This document shows positions 7,967 to 17,010 of a stretch of DNA of 64,000 nucleotides, piece after piece. This DNA comes from Spirosoma spitsbergense DSM 19989. Lineage in GTDB: Bacteria; Bacteroidota; Bacteroidia; Cytophagales; Spirosomataceae. The notes below the pieces were generated by a model. That model worked only from the letters and a program-made list of their open reading frames with translations. It made no database searches and had not been told where the DNA came from. The translations under genes were made by a program, and so were the position numbers. The DNA lies in the NCBI RefSeq assembly GCF_000374085.1, contig NZ_KB893388.1:148471-212470 (forward strand), written 5' to 3'. Position 1 is the stretch's first letter, and every line of letters begins with the position of its first letter.

Positions 7967-9227
7967 TTTGCTGGCTGTAGCCGCTACATCGCCAATGGTA
8001 TTGGCGCAGGGATTAGGCAATTCACCCTATTCGGCACTGGGTGTTGGTGAACTATACAGCCCGGCCAACGTAACGAATATGGGTATGGGGGAGGTGGGTA
8101 TCAGTAATGCCAGCCCATTCTACCTGAATCTGCAGAATCCGGCTCTGCTCGCTCGCCGAACCCGTTTTACGGTATTTGAAGTGGGCCTGCTTGGTCAATC
8201 GAAAGGGCTTAGCCAGAACATCGGTAATCAGTTGCAGAATCAGCGTAACGTGTCCGGTAACCTGGGGTATCTGGCACTGGCGTTTCCGGCCAATTCGCGC
8301 TGGAATATATCGATCAGCCTGCGTCCCTATACGTTCGTCAATTATAACACGCAGGAAATCTCTACCGTACCGGGAACAACGTACCCCACCCGATATGAAT
8401 ATACGGGTCGTGGCGGCTTGAATAAAGCATCGATAGCTAACGGGGTTCGCATTACGAAAAATATCTATGCGGGTGTGGAAGCTTCTTTCCTGTTTGGCAA
8501 CATTACGCACACCTCCAGTTCCAGAGTATTTACGGGGAGTGCCGAAGACGTACTTATCAATCGGCTGAATCGAACGAACTACAGCGATATTGTCTGGAAA
8601 CTGGGCGCTGCCTGGCGGCCTAAACTGTCTGAGAAACTGACATTAAATGTAGGCGCTACGTACGACCCCCAGATGCGGGTTGGTGCGCAGCAAACGGATA
8701 TTTATCAGCAAACCAACACGGCTCAGCAGGTGGTGGCGGCTCCCGACACCCTGCGGCTCAACTCCTCCGGGGCTACTACCCTGCCCCAGCAGATGCGTTT
8801 TGGCATAAGCCTGGAAAAAGGAAATTCATTTCTGGTTGGTGTCGATGTGGGATTACAGCAGTGGAGCCAGTATCGCACGCCCGATGGTAAATCAGGCAAC
8901 CTGGTCGATGCCATGAATATTGCGGCCGGTGCCGAGTTTACCCCCAAGCCTACGTCGAACCGGTATCGCGACCTGATTACGTACCGGGCTGGTTTCCAGT
9001 ATAATCAGATGCCTTATCTGGTGTCGGGTTTGAAAATAAATGACATAAACGGTAGCCTTGGATTCTCCCTGCCACTGGGTTCTTACCTGGTCAATCACAT
9101 CAGTGTTTCGGTCGTGGCGGGTCAGCGGGGCGTGCTGACGGGCAACCAGATTCGGGAACGCTATGTACGGATAGGCATCGGCTTCTCGCTGAACGACTGG
9201 TGGTTCCGGAAACAGGTGGTTGATTAA
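7923..9227 (+). CDS. Outer-membrane beta-barrel protein
   Basis: 434 residues with a signal peptide (MLKLYKRIRLTLTHSLLAVA, predicted cleavage after SPMVLA, before QGLGNSPYSALG). The rest has alternating hydrophobic strands with aromatic girdles, like the FadL/OMPP1-type barrels of Bacteroidota, and ends near an aromatic residue (WWFRKQVVD). The opening ..SPYSALGVGEL..NMGMGEVGIS.. resembles a plug or N-terminal hatch. It overlaps coaX by 44 bp and is followed 15 bp later by lptC, so it sits in an envelope operon. Substrate unknown. Confidence 0.8.
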   Translation: MLKLYKRIRLTLTHSLLAVAATSPMVLAQGLGNSPYSALGVGELYSPANVTNMGMGEVGISNASPFYLNLQNPALLARRTRFTVFEVGLLGQSKGLSQNIGNQLQNQRNVSGNLGYLALAFPANSRWNISISLRPYTFVNYNTQEISTVPGTTYPTRYEYTGRGGLNKASIANGVRITKNIYAGVEASFLFGNITHTSSSRVFTGSAEDVLINRLNRTNYSDIVWKLGAAWRPKLSEKLTLNVGATYDPQMRVGAQQTDIYQQTNTAQQVVAAPDTLRLNSSGATTLPQQMRFGISLEKGNSFLVGVDVGLQQWSQYRTPDGKSGNLVDAMNIAAGAEFTPKPTSNRYRDLITYRAGFQYNQMPYLVSGLKINDINGSLGFSLPLGSYLVNHISVSVVAGQRGVLTGNQIRERYVRIGIGFSLNDWWFRKQVVD

Positions 9228-9240
9228 CTTTTCTACTGTA

Positions 9241-9356
9241 GAATGGATAATGTAAAATGGATAATGGCTAACAGACAGGCAGTGCTACTGGTAATTAGAA
9301 ATCAGTACTTGCAGAAAATGGTCTATTATTCATTGTTCATTGTTCATTGTTCATTC
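9241..9356. repeat. Heptad tandem repeat and imperfect inverted repeat at the lptC 5' end
   Basis: 9329-9356 holds four tandem heptads: TTCATTG three times, then TTCATTC. They are partly complementary (about 75 percent) to 9241-9267, which itself contains atggataatg twice. The repeat overlaps the start of lptC and encodes its hydrophobic signal segment. Gain or loss of one 7-base unit would shift the reading frame. Confidence 0.65.
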
Positions 9357-9857
9357 ATACTTCTGGCCTGCGGTGAGCCGAAACAGGCCAAAAAGGTAGT
9401 TCCGTATAGCGGACCGATTGAAGAAATCAACGATGTAAAACTGCTGTATAGCGAGGGGGCGGTGGTAAAGGTTAAACTCACTACGGCGAAGCAGCTACGG
9501 TATGAAAACGAAAACCGGCGCTACCCCAAACCGGTCCATATCCTGTTTTATAACCCGGCCGGACAGGAGATAACGACCATCGATTCAGATTCCGGTCGTT
9601 ATGACAAAGCCAAGGATATATACGTTGTGATGGGCCACGTGGTGGTCGTTAACAAGCAAAAGCAGGAAAAGCTGCTCACACCCGAGCTAACCTGGAATCC
9701 CGTTACCAAAAAAGTATACACCGATAAGGACGTATCCATCCTGAGCCAGCTGACGGGCGAAAAACTATACGGAACAGGGCTGGATGCCAATCAGGATTTC
9801 TCTAAATACGCCATCCGCAAGGTGAACGGGGTGTTCAACGTGCAGGGTGGTATATAA
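9243..9857 (+). CDS. lptC: LPS export periplasmic lipoprotein LptC
   Basis: 204 residues from 9243; a second possible start is ATG 9318, which places the lipobox FILLAC after only 17 residues. The mature part has the LptC/OstA-like beta-jellyroll pattern (DVKLLYSEGAVVKVKL..GQEITTIDSDSGRYDKAKDIYVVMGHVVVVNKQKQEKLLTPELTWNP). LptC joins the inner-membrane LptBFG transporter to the periplasmic bridge that carries lipopolysaccharide to the outer membrane. A related OstA/LptA-like gene lies at 17880-19718. The N-terminal region is built on a heptad DNA repeat, so the start is uncertain. Confidence 0.85.
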   Translation: MDNVKWIMANRQAVLLVIRNQYLQKMVYYSLFIVHCSFILLACGEPKQAKKVVPYSGPIEEINDVKLLYSEGAVVKVKLTTAKQLRYENENRRYPKPVHILFYNPAGQEITTIDSDSGRYDKAKDIYVVMGHVVVVNKQKQEKLLTPELTWNPVTKKVYTDKDVSILSQLTGEKLYGTGLDANQDFSKYAIRKVNGVFNVQGGI

Positions 9858-9874
9858 AATCCGGTTGGTTAACG

Positions 9875-10315
9875 TCACTTCATTGTGGCATTGCTCAACT
9901 CGGTTCGGCACTGCTCCAGCACGGGAGCAACCGATTTTACATCCGTCACCTTTTTCTCTCCTCCCCACTGATTGTAGATGTACGTAACCACCTCGGCTAT
10001 CTCGAGGTCGCTGAGTTGCGGGTGGGCGGGCATAGGGCGGTTGTATTGTTTGCCATTGACCCTGATTTTACCCTGTTGCCCGTACCGGATCAGGCAAATG
10101 ACCTTGTTCTTGTTGACCAGATAGTCCGACTTGGCAATGGGCGGGTACAGTGCCGCCAGTCCCTGGCCTTTGGTCTGATGGCAGTTGGCGCAGTTTCCTT
10201 TGTATACCAGAATGCCTTCTGTGATGTACCGTTCCCGTTTTATTTCTTCCTCACTCTGGCAGGAAACGAAGCAAACGCAAGCCAGGACGGCTAATAGACT
10301 GGGTAATATACTCAT
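9875..10315 (-). CDS. Monohaem cytochrome c lipoprotein
   Basis: 146 residues. Signal ending CFVSC gives lipidation at Cys 19. A class I cytochrome c domain has CANCH (42-46) for covalent haem and Met 95 in NRPMPAHP as likely sixth ligand. Its ATG overlaps the stop of the SCO gene in a four-base ATGA (10312-10315), so the two are translationally coupled. It is probably an electron carrier at the membrane surface linked to terminal oxidase function. Confidence 0.88.
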   Translation of the reverse strand: MSILPSLLAVLACVCFVSCQSEEEIKRERYITEGILVYKGNCANCHQTKGQGLAALYPPIAKSDYLVNKNKVICLIRYGQQGKIRVNGKQYNRPMPAHPQLSDLEIAEVVTYIYNQWGGEKKVTDVKSVAPVLEQCRTELSNATMK

Positions 10316-11019
10316 GATTTGGGTGCGGCCTGCTCAGCCAGTAGCCGATCCATGTCGGTCATTAATTTATCAACGCCCTCTTCGGTCGTGCCGTCGTAGA
10401 TACCCCGTATGTGTTTGTCTTTATCGACCAGAATAAAGGCGCCACTATGAATAACGCCCCCCGGCGCGGTTGAATCGGCCTGCGCGGTTACCATATAGCT
10501 CTTCTGGCCGAGGTCATATATCTTGTCCCGGTCGCCCGTTACAAATAGCCATTGCCGACCGGTTACGCCCAGGTTTTGTGCGAACTCTTTGAGCACGGAT
10601 ACTGAATCGTGGGCGGGGTCGATGGTGTGCGAGAGCAACATCACATCCGGGTTTCCTTTAAACTTTTCGTACACCCGTTTCAACTGTACCTTCATTTTTG
10701 GACAGATGGTCGGGCAACTCGTAAAAAAGAAATCGGCTACATAGATTTTATTATCGAGGGTTTTGGCCGTAACGGTATCCCCGTACTGACTGACGAAGGC
10801 AAAGTCGGGAATGGTTTGATAGACTGAGTCCGTCACTTGCTTTCCGTCTACTGTTTTCGTTATGGCTTCGCGTTGTCCCAGAATCGGAAGTCTGTCGCTG
10901 CCCGCTCCGCCACAGGCCCACAACAGGGTCAGGAAGCCCGGGAGTATAAGCCATTGTTTATTTTTTGCCCAAAAACTGGCGGGCCTGCTCAATACTGGAG
11001 TTAACTTTTGTTTTAACAT
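10312..11019 (-). CDS. SCO1/SenC family copper chaperone
   Basis: 235 residues. N-terminal membrane or lipoprotein segment (LTLLWAC, Cys 36) followed by a thioredoxin-fold domain with the copper ligands SCPTIC (Cys 102, Cys 106) and His 191 (GVIHSGAF). SCO proteins deliver copper to, or reduce, the CuA centre of cytochrome oxidase. The annotated start overlaps the upstream gene by 62 bp, which is long; a TTG ten codons in is an alternative. The next gene is a cytochrome c, which fits a role in respiratory chain assembly. Confidence 0.9.
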   Translation of the reverse strand: MLKQKLTPVLSRPASFWAKNKQWLILPGFLTLLWACGGAGSDRLPILGQREAITKTVDGKQVTDSVYQTIPDFAFVSQYGDTVTAKTLDNKIYVADFFFTSCPTICPKMKVQLKRVYEKFKGNPDVMLLSHTIDPAHDSVSVLKEFAQNLGVTGRQWLFVTGDRDKIYDLGQKSYMVTAQADSTAPGGVIHSGAFILVDKDKHIRGIYDGTTEEGVDKLMTDMDRLLAEQAAPKS

Positions 11020-11416
11020 CGGTGATTATATCTTTTTGGGTAGTCAGGTAATACAAGGCTTGATCGGACGGTAACTTATCAAGCGTATCCCCATTGTATT
11101 GCGCCATCCAGTGGTTCATCAGGCTATCGGCAACGGTCAGGTTCTGACTCAACTGCATGGCCTGCGCTTTTTCCTCGTCTGTTCGTAAAACAGCCGCTGC
11201 CGAACCGCTGGCTTTCACGCTATCCAGCGAGGTAACGCGTTGATTAAGTTGTTTTTTCAGGTTAACAAGGTCACCCATTACTTTGGGCATGATTTCATCA
11301 TGAATGGCGAAAACTTCATTTTCGGCGGCTTTTACCGAATCTTTACCTCCATTACAGGACCAGAAGGCCGTAGCAGCTGTGAATAAAAAAGCAATCGTTT
11401 TAGTTGTACTGTTCAT
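10958..11416 (-). CDS. Small helical lipoprotein of the SCO operon
   Basis: 152 residues with a lipoprotein signal ending AFWSC (Cys 21). The rest is predicted helical with heptad character (HDEIMPKVMGDLVNLKKQLNQRV). It resembles short Bacteroidota proteins often labelled viral A-type inclusion protein, a name without functional meaning. It is first in a three-gene unit with the SCO and cytochrome c genes, so a role in oxidase maturation is possible. Confidence 0.7.
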   Translation of the reverse strand: MNSTTKTIAFLFTAATAFWSCNGGKDSVKAAENEVFAIHDEIMPKVMGDLVNLKKQLNQRVTSLDSVKASGSAAAVLRTDEEKAQAMQLSQNLTVADSLMNHWMAQYNGDTLDKLPSDQALYYLTTQKDIITDVKTKVNSSIEQARQFLGKK

Positions 11417-11546
11417 AAACTGGAAAGGAATAGTAGTTTTTTAGAAAGAGGATGTACTGGTAATGCAGGTTCGACAGGAGAAAAGACGTAAGATAATAGC
11501 TGCCAACATCTTGCCTCTTTATTCTAACATGTCACGGTTCAAAACA

Positions 11547-13214
11547 TTATTTTACCGTTGCCCGTTGTTTTATTATTTCGCGGGCGTTCTTTAACGCACT
11601 GGTCGATGGGTTTTTCCCGCCAATCATCTGGGCAATTTCACTGATTCGTTCATCGAGGGTTAGTTTCTTAATTCGGCTCACCGTTTTGTCGGCCGAGTGG
11701 TCTTTGTATACAAAGTAGTGCGCAGTTCCCTGTCCGGCAATCTGGTGGAGGTGAGTAATGGCAATAATCTGGTGGCTGTGTGCCATGTCATGCATCATAT
11801 TTCCCATCTTGATCGCAATTTCACCCGACACCCCTGTATCAATCTCGTCGAAAATAATGGTGGGTAACGACCGCTTGCTGGCCAGGATGTACTTAATGGC
11901 CATCATCAGCCTTGAAAATTCACCCCCCGAAGCCACGGTTTTCAACTGCTGCGGCTTGATACCTTTGTTGGCACTAAACAAAAACTCAATCGTATCCACA
12001 CCCGCCGGCATGGGTTTGGTTGTTTCGGCCTGAATTTTCAGCGATGCATTGGGCATGCCCAGGTCGTGCAGCAAAGCACCAAGTTCGTGTTCTATGGGCA
12101 AGAGGGCCGTTTGGCGGGAAACGGACAGGGCTTCGGCACTGGCCAGAAGTTTCGAGTAAGCTGCCGTCGTTTGCGCTTTGGCCGCATCCAGCGCATCGTC
12201 CAGATTCAGTACTTTACTTACCTTACTTTCCAGTTCATCCCGAAGAACCAACAAATCCTGTACAGAACTGGCCTGATGCTTGGTCTGTAACTGATAGATT
12301 AGGTTCAGCCGTTCGCGGATGGTTTCCACGCGGGCATCATCTACCTCCACGCGGTCCTGCTCACTACCGATTTCGTCGGCAATATCGCGCAGTTCGATCA
12401 GGCTACTCTGGGCGCGTTGATGCAGTTGTTCATACTGGCCCGACAGTTTGCTGATGTAAGCCAGATTGCTGAGCGTACCCTTTAAAAAGTCAATGACGGA
12501 TTGCTCCGCATTATCCAGGTATTCGTACGCCAGCTGTAATCGTTCTTTAATGTCTTCGGCGTTCTCCAGTATCGTCAGTTCGTTCTCCAGTTGTTCCTGT
12601 TCGTCGGGTTGTAGCTGGGCTTTGGCTAATTCTTCGTACAGGAAATTATTATAATCGAACTCTTTTCGCATGGCCGTTGCTTCAGTCTGCAACTGGTCGT
12701 ACCCCACTTTTTTTATTCGGTAATCCTGATAGTCTGTTCGGTAGGTATGCAGTAGATTTTCGTTCTGTGCGTATGTATCGACAATTTCCAGCTGGTATTC
12801 ATTAGAGCCGAGCAGGACGGAGTCGTGCTGCGAGTGAATATCCATCAACTGGCTCGTGACGCGCCGGAGCGTTTCCAGATTGACGGGTGTATCATTCACA
12901 AACGCCCGGGATTTACCACTCACGCTAATCTCCCGGCGAACGATACACGTACTGGAATAATCTAGTTCTTCTTCGTCGAAAACCCGCTCTATGGCGTAGC
13001 CGGATACCCCAAAGGTGCCTTCGATAACACACTTTTTTTCCGGATTATAGAGGGCACGAGTGTCGGCGCGGTTGCCCAGCAACAACCCAATGGCACCCAA
13101 AATGATCGACTTCCCCGCACCCGTTTCGCCCGTTACGATATTGAGTTCGTGGTCGGGAGAAAGTTCGAGTTCGTCAATCAGCGCGTAATTTTTTATGAGT
13201 AAATGCGATAGCAA
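11547..13214 (-). CDS. recN: DNA repair protein RecN
   Basis: 555 residues from the TTG at 13214 (LSHLLIKNYALIDELEL, the usual RecN beginning); the frame is open 69 bases further upstream but adds an unrelated hydrophobic stretch. SMC-like ATPase with Walker A GETGAGKS near residue 33, coiled-coil arms in the middle, then the signature TVASGGEFSRLMMAIK and Walker B TIIFDEIDTGVSG. RecN helps recombinational repair of double-strand breaks. The order coaBC, porD-like, recN is common in Bacteroidota. The start codon choice rests on alignment to the family, not on a clear ribosome site. Confidence 0.93.
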   Translation of the reverse strand: MLSHLLIKNYALIDELELSPDHELNIVTGETGAGKSIILGAIGLLLGNRADTRALYNPEKKCVIEGTFGVSGYAIERVFDEEELDYSSTCIVRREISVSGKSRAFVNDTPVNLETLRRVTSQLMDIHSQHDSVLLGSNEYQLEIVDTYAQNENLLHTYRTDYQDYRIKKVGYDQLQTEATAMRKEFDYNNFLYEELAKAQLQPDEQEQLENELTILENAEDIKERLQLAYEYLDNAEQSVIDFLKGTLSNLAYISKLSGQYEQLHQRAQSSLIELRDIADEIGSEQDRVEVDDARVETIRERLNLIYQLQTKHQASSVQDLLVLRDELESKVSKVLNLDDALDAAKAQTTAAYSKLLASAEALSVSRQTALLPIEHELGALLHDLGMPNASLKIQAETTKPMPAGVDTIEFLFSANKGIKPQQLKTVASGGEFSRLMMAIKYILASKRSLPTIIFDEIDTGVSGEIAIKMGNMMHDMAHSHQIIAITHLHQIAGQGTAHYFVYKDHSADKTVSRIKKLTLDERISEIAQMIGGKNPSTSALKNAREIIKQRATVK

Positions 13215-13313
13215 AATCAGTAAGCAATTAGCCGTGAAAAGGAAGTGTGTCAGCCATAACAGAGCGCTGACAAATAAAAACAAAATTACTCACTCTAACC
13301 GGCCGTTGGCCAT

Positions 13314-14219
13314 TCACTGTATTAATTTTCGGTAGTTTTCAGTCTTGGCTGGGTCCAGATAGGAAAGTAAATCAAAGGCTTTCTGGCGTTCTGCCGATGT
13401 CCCTTCGAACAGGATGTTGTACAGTTCCTGCGATTTGGCATCAAAGAAGGAACTGATCAGCACCGAGTTTGGAAGCTGTAGCCCGATGGTTCGGATGGTG
13501 GTCAGCAAATTGAGTGTCTGTTTGCGCACCTGCACCGGATTAGCCGCAAAAATGTCCAGACCCAACCGGTGGTAGGCGTAAATACCATCCCGGAAGGGGA
13601 TTAACTGCTGGTTTTGCAGGTTCTCGACGAGCCAGTACCGATTCCGCCGGTCGCCACTGGGTTGCCAGGATGCGTTCGGTGACCCCTGTTGCGCCAGGTT
13701 CGTGATGGAAAAAGCTTTCTGTATGAATGGGTTACCGCCCTGCTTGCTGAATGTATCGTAGTCAACTGCCATAATGACATTGGCATAATAGGCCAGCAGC
13801 GAGGTCAGGTCATCGGAAAACTGATTTTCCCGGAAATACACGGGTGTGGTGGGTAAATAGACGAAGTTGAAGGCGCGGTCCACGTAGCTGAACGTGGTGG
13901 TTTCATACCCCGTCCCGTACACCGGTCGTGATACGGTAATCTGGGCCGTCGCTTCAAAAACACCCTGCGCCAGGGATTTCACCAGGTTAATGTTCATGGC
14001 GCAGTTGATTCGTTCATTCACCGCAAACTGGTCGTTACTCCAGCGTCGGTTGTTCATGAACTCCGTGATGATTCCCTTCAACTGACTCACGTAGGCAAAG
14101 TCCGTTTTTTGTTGGGCAAATAACTGGTCGGAGTTGATCGTTACCTGGCAGTTCAACTCCTGAGCCTGGGCAACCCCACCCCAACAGACCAGGAAAATTA
14201 ACATCTTTATTACATTCAT
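13314..14219 (-). CDS. porD: PorD-like T9SS protein (DUF4835)
   Basis: 301 residues with a signal peptide (MNVIKMLIFLVCWGGVAQA, then QELNCQVTIN). The protein matches the DUF4835 family over its length (NDQFAVNERINCAMNINL, NRYWLVENLQNQQLIPFRDGIYAYHRLGLD). Members are annotated as PorD, a periplasmic protein linked to the type IX secretion system, and are usually encoded between coaBC and recN, as here. Two T9SS cargo-type proteins (17116-17784 and 58619-60262) and a PorE-like protein occur in the same window. Confidence 0.8.
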   Translation of the reverse strand: MNVIKMLIFLVCWGGVAQAQELNCQVTINSDQLFAQQKTDFAYVSQLKGIITEFMNNRRWSNDQFAVNERINCAMNINLVKSLAQGVFEATAQITVSRPVYGTGYETTTFSYVDRAFNFVYLPTTPVYFRENQFSDDLTSLLAYYANVIMAVDYDTFSKQGGNPFIQKAFSITNLAQQGSPNASWQPSGDRRNRYWLVENLQNQQLIPFRDGIYAYHRLGLDIFAANPVQVRKQTLNLLTTIRTIGLQLPNSVLISSFFDAKSQELYNILFEGTSAERQKAFDLLSYLDPAKTENYRKLIQ

Positions 14220-14306
14220 GATGGATGAAGCTATGGGCTAATCCGAAAGGAGGGTTAGCCGTTGGTTAATCAATAGGGTGTACTAAGCCATCTTTGTCAA
14301 CGATTT

Positions 14307-15548
14307 TTACCGGGCCTTTAGCGTATCGGCAATCAGATTCACCAAATCCCAGGCTATTTCATCTTTTGATTTCAAGGCAAATTCGTGACTTTGTTCGTCT
14401 TTATCAATAACCGTAATCTTGTTGGTATCGTGCCCGAAACCGGCTCCCGCATCACGCAATGAATTCAGAACAATCCAGTCCAGGTTTTTCGAATGAAGTT
14501 TCTTAACGGCGTTCGCGTGTTCGTTCTCCGTTTCGAGTGCAAAGCCCATCATCCACTGGCCGGGCTGTTTCCGGCTGCCCAGCGTAGCGGCAATATCGGT
14601 GGTTTTGGTTAGTTCAAGTGAAAAAACAGCGTCCTTCTTTTTTATCTTCTGGCTGGCTGGGTGAGCAGGCGTGTAATCGGCAACTGCTGCGCTGAGCACC
14701 ACAATATCAGCCTGCGCAAAAACGGCCTCTGTTGCCAGAAACATGTCCTGTGCCGACAGTACCGGAATGCGTTTAACGGCGGGGTCGGGGAGGGGTAAGG
14801 CAGTGGGGCCACTTACCAGGGTAACGTGGGCGCCAGCCTTCGCAAAAGCACGGGCAATGGCATACCCCATTTTCCCGGTCGAATGGTTGCTGATGTAGCG
14901 AACCGGGTCAAGGGGTTCCTGCGTCGGCCCCGCCGTTATAAGCACCCGTTTGTTGAAAAGAAGGGAAAGGAAGGCATCGTTCTTTCCTGCTTTCTCCCCT
15001 TCTTCCCAGAATTTTTCCAGCGTTTGTACAATCGTTTCCGGCTCGGCCAGCCGACCTTCACCAATCAGGCCACTGGCCAGTTCGCCGTGTTCGGCCCGGA
15101 TAATATGGTTACCAAAGGATTCGAGTCGACGCAGATTCTCAACCGTGCTGGGGTGGTGGTACATGTCGACATCCATAGCGGGCGCAAAAAATACGGGACA
15201 CCGTGCCGACAGATACACGGCAGATAGCAGATTATCACACAGGCCGGTTGCGCACCGGGCCAACGTACGCGCTGAGGCAGGGGCTATGATAAGCGCATCG
15301 GCCCACAAACCTAATTCCACGTGGTTATTCCAGTTCCCGTTACCTGAGTTATCTGTAAAGGTCGATACTACGGGTCGCTTCGATAGGGTGGCCAGCGTCA
15401 GTGGGGTAATAAATGCCTGTGCCGACTCGGTCATGACAACCTGTATTTCGGCACCTGCTTTAATCAGAAGTCGCACCAGAAGGGCTGATTTATACGCCGA
15501 GATGCTACCGGTTACGCCCAGTAAAATTCGTTTACCCGCAATTGACAT
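14307..15548 (-). CDS. coaBC: Bifunctional phosphopantothenoylcysteine decarboxylase/synthetase
   Basis: 413 residues from the start MSIAGKRILLGVTGSISAYK; the open frame reaches 15614 but the family begins here. N-terminal flavoprotein domain (CoaC) with the active His in NNHVELG, then the CoaB synthetase domain with TAGPTQEPLDPVRYISNHSTGKMG and the KIKK segment. It joins cysteine to 4'-phosphopantothenate and decarboxylates the product, two steps of coenzyme A synthesis. It follows rpoZ in the minus-strand run. Confidence 0.94.
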   Translation of the reverse strand: MSIAGKRILLGVTGSISAYKSALLVRLLIKAGAEIQVVMTESAQAFITPLTLATLSKRPVVSTFTDNSGNGNWNNHVELGLWADALIIAPASARTLARCATGLCDNLLSAVYLSARCPVFFAPAMDVDMYHHPSTVENLRRLESFGNHIIRAEHGELASGLIGEGRLAEPETIVQTLEKFWEEGEKAGKNDAFLSLLFNKRVLITAGPTQEPLDPVRYISNHSTGKMGYAIARAFAKAGAHVTLVSGPTALPLPDPAVKRIPVLSAQDMFLATEAVFAQADIVVLSAAVADYTPAHPASQKIKKKDAVFSLELTKTTDIAATLGSRKQPGQWMMGFALETENEHANAVKKLHSKNLDWIVLNSLRDAGAGFGHDTNKITVIDKDEQSHEFALKSKDEIAWDLVNLIADTLKAR

Positions 15549-15615
15549 GATGTATACCGATGGCTCTATTGTTCGAAAATCTGGCTTGCGCGCCGAACTG
15601 TCTAAAAACGCCAAA

Positions 15616-15642
15616 ACCGCACGGGTAGTCTTGCCGTGCGGT
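15616..15642 (-). terminator. Terminator after rpoZ
   Basis: Perfect 9-bp arms (accgcacgg / ccgtgcggt) with a 9-base loop. Read on the minus strand the stem is followed by tttt, then ggcgttttt. It lies between rpoZ and coaBC, so it may attenuate rather than fully separate them. Confidence 0.7.
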
Positions 15643-15668
15643 CGTGAAACGTGATAAATGAGCCAGCA

Positions 15669-15980
15669 TTACGGCTGAGGCTCGTCGTTGTAACGCCAGT
15701 AAACCTTTCCTTCCAGAAACTCATCGGTCGCAATGGACGTGGGCTTTGGCATCCGTTCGTAGAACTTGGAAATCTCGATTTGCTCACGGTTTTCAAATAC
15801 TTCTTCGAGGTTATCGACCGCCGAAACAAACTCCGATAGTTTGTTGCTGAGCTCCTCTTTGTTTTTAGAGGCAATCTGCCGGGCACGTTTCGAAATGATG
15901 GATACCGATTCGTACAGGTTGCCGGTCTTTTCCGCAATCTTATCGTTGTTGCGGGTGATAATCGATTGATTGGTTGCCAT
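15669..15980 (-). CDS. rpoZ: RNA polymerase omega subunit
   Basis: 103 residues, the usual length for Bacteroidota omega. Contains ITRNNDKIAEKTGNLYESVS and ISKRARQIA, which match the Bacteroidota type of RpoZ (RPB6-like fold), with a C-terminal extension (FYERMPKPTSIATDEFLEGKVYW). It stabilises the beta' subunit. It lies between bamD and coaBC, a conserved order in this phylum. Confidence 0.9.
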   Translation of the reverse strand: MATNQSIITRNNDKIAEKTGNLYESVSIISKRARQIASKNKEELSNKLSEFVSAVDNLEEVFENREQIEISKFYERMPKPTSIATDEFLEGKVYWRYNDEPQP

Positions 15981-16098
15981 ATTGTTGGTTTATCCTTTCT
16001 TATTTTCGGTTTGTAGTTGCGGTTTCCTGCCAGGACTAACCTCACCGGCGGACCGGTAGAAGTAGTTGGTGCGCGCCAACCAGAAACCTTACATTCAC

Positions 16099-16992
16099 TT
16101 AATTTGCTGCCGTCACTTTTGCCGGCGGGTTCTTTAGTTTTTCTTTTTCCTTCTCGCGTTCCTGCTCCAGTTTGTCCAGACGATCTATCTCTTTCTGGCT
16201 GGTTTCAAACATCTTTTCTGACTGCTTCAAGTATTTGCTGTTCGGGAATTTGTCGATAAATGCCTGATGATAACTAATGGCATCCTGATAACGTTCCTTC
16301 TGTTTGGTTTCCAGACTATTCTGGGCCAGACTGAATTCGGCATCTACTTTCAGGTAGGCTAACTCTTCATTGTACTCAGAGTCGGGAAATTCACGCTGGA
16401 AATTATTGATGGAAATAACCGCCGATTTGTAGGTGGCAATATTAAAGCCACTGGTTTTGTAATAGAGTTTGGCTTTTTCGTAGGCTTTTCGCTCCAGCTT
16501 TTCCCTCAGTTCCTGAATTTGTTTGGTGGCATCGTCCCGGTATTTACTGTCCGGATAAATATTAATAAAATCCTGTAGGGCCGCGGTTGCCGTCAGGGTA
16601 TTGGACTGGTCGAGGTTAAACGCGGGCGTATCTTTATACAGTGAGTAAGCGTACATGTACATGGCTTCCTGCGCGTAATCGGATCGGGCAAACGTTTCGT
16701 AAAACTTCTTGAACAGCGTAGCACTCAGCAGGTACTGACTTTGGCGAAACTGCGTGTAAGCGTAATAAAACTGGGCCATTTCTGACTCTGTGCTCCCCTT
16801 CAGAACGGGAATCAACTCCTCGAACAACAGACCTGCTTTATACCAGTCTCCTTTGTTATAGTACTGAACAGCACCTTTATACTTTTCTTCATCATTCCCG
16901 CTCTTCTGTAATTTCGAAAACGGACTACATGAACTCAGCAGGAACAGGAGCCAGGTTCCCAGCAGAAACTTACCAATATGATGGTGTTGCAT
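16099..16992 (-). CDS. bamD: Outer-membrane assembly lipoprotein BamD
   Basis: 297 residues from MQHHHIGKF, with a lipoprotein signal ending LLSSC. The rest is TPR-like helices (AVQYYNKGDWYKAGLLFEEL, MYAYSLYKDTPAFNLD, DFINIYPDSKYRDDA, FIDKFPNSKYLKQSE), ending in a charged coiled-coil tail (LEQEREKEKEKLK). BamD is the essential partner of BamA in outer-membrane protein insertion. A consensus -7 element (17000-17007) ends only 7 bp before the chosen ATG, suggesting a very short leader. Confidence 0.92.
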   Translation of the reverse strand: MQHHHIGKFLLGTWLLFLLSSCSPFSKLQKSGNDEEKYKGAVQYYNKGDWYKAGLLFEELIPVLKGSTESEMAQFYYAYTQFRQSQYLLSATLFKKFYETFARSDYAQEAMYMYAYSLYKDTPAFNLDQSNTLTATAALQDFINIYPDSKYRDDATKQIQELREKLERKAYEKAKLYYKTSGFNIATYKSAVISINNFQREFPDSEYNEELAYLKVDAEFSLAQNSLETKQKERYQDAISYHQAFIDKFPNSKYLKQSEKMFETSQKEIDRLDKLEQEREKEKEKLKNPPAKVTAAN

Positions 16993-16999
16993 ATGTGTG

Positions 17000-17007
17000 C
17001 AAAGATA
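17000..17007 (-). promoter_or_regulatory. -7 promoter element of bamD
   Basis: TATCTTTG on the minus strand matches the Bacteroidota -7 consensus TAnnTTTG exactly. No clear -33 element is seen. It overlaps the T-rich end of the terminator of the upstream gene. Confidence 0.55.
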
Positions 17008-17010
17008 CAA

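Noticed and set aside
14950..15654. Open frame of 234 codons on the plus strand
   Set aside because: Antisense to coaBC and running through the rpoZ terminator; no family resemblance.
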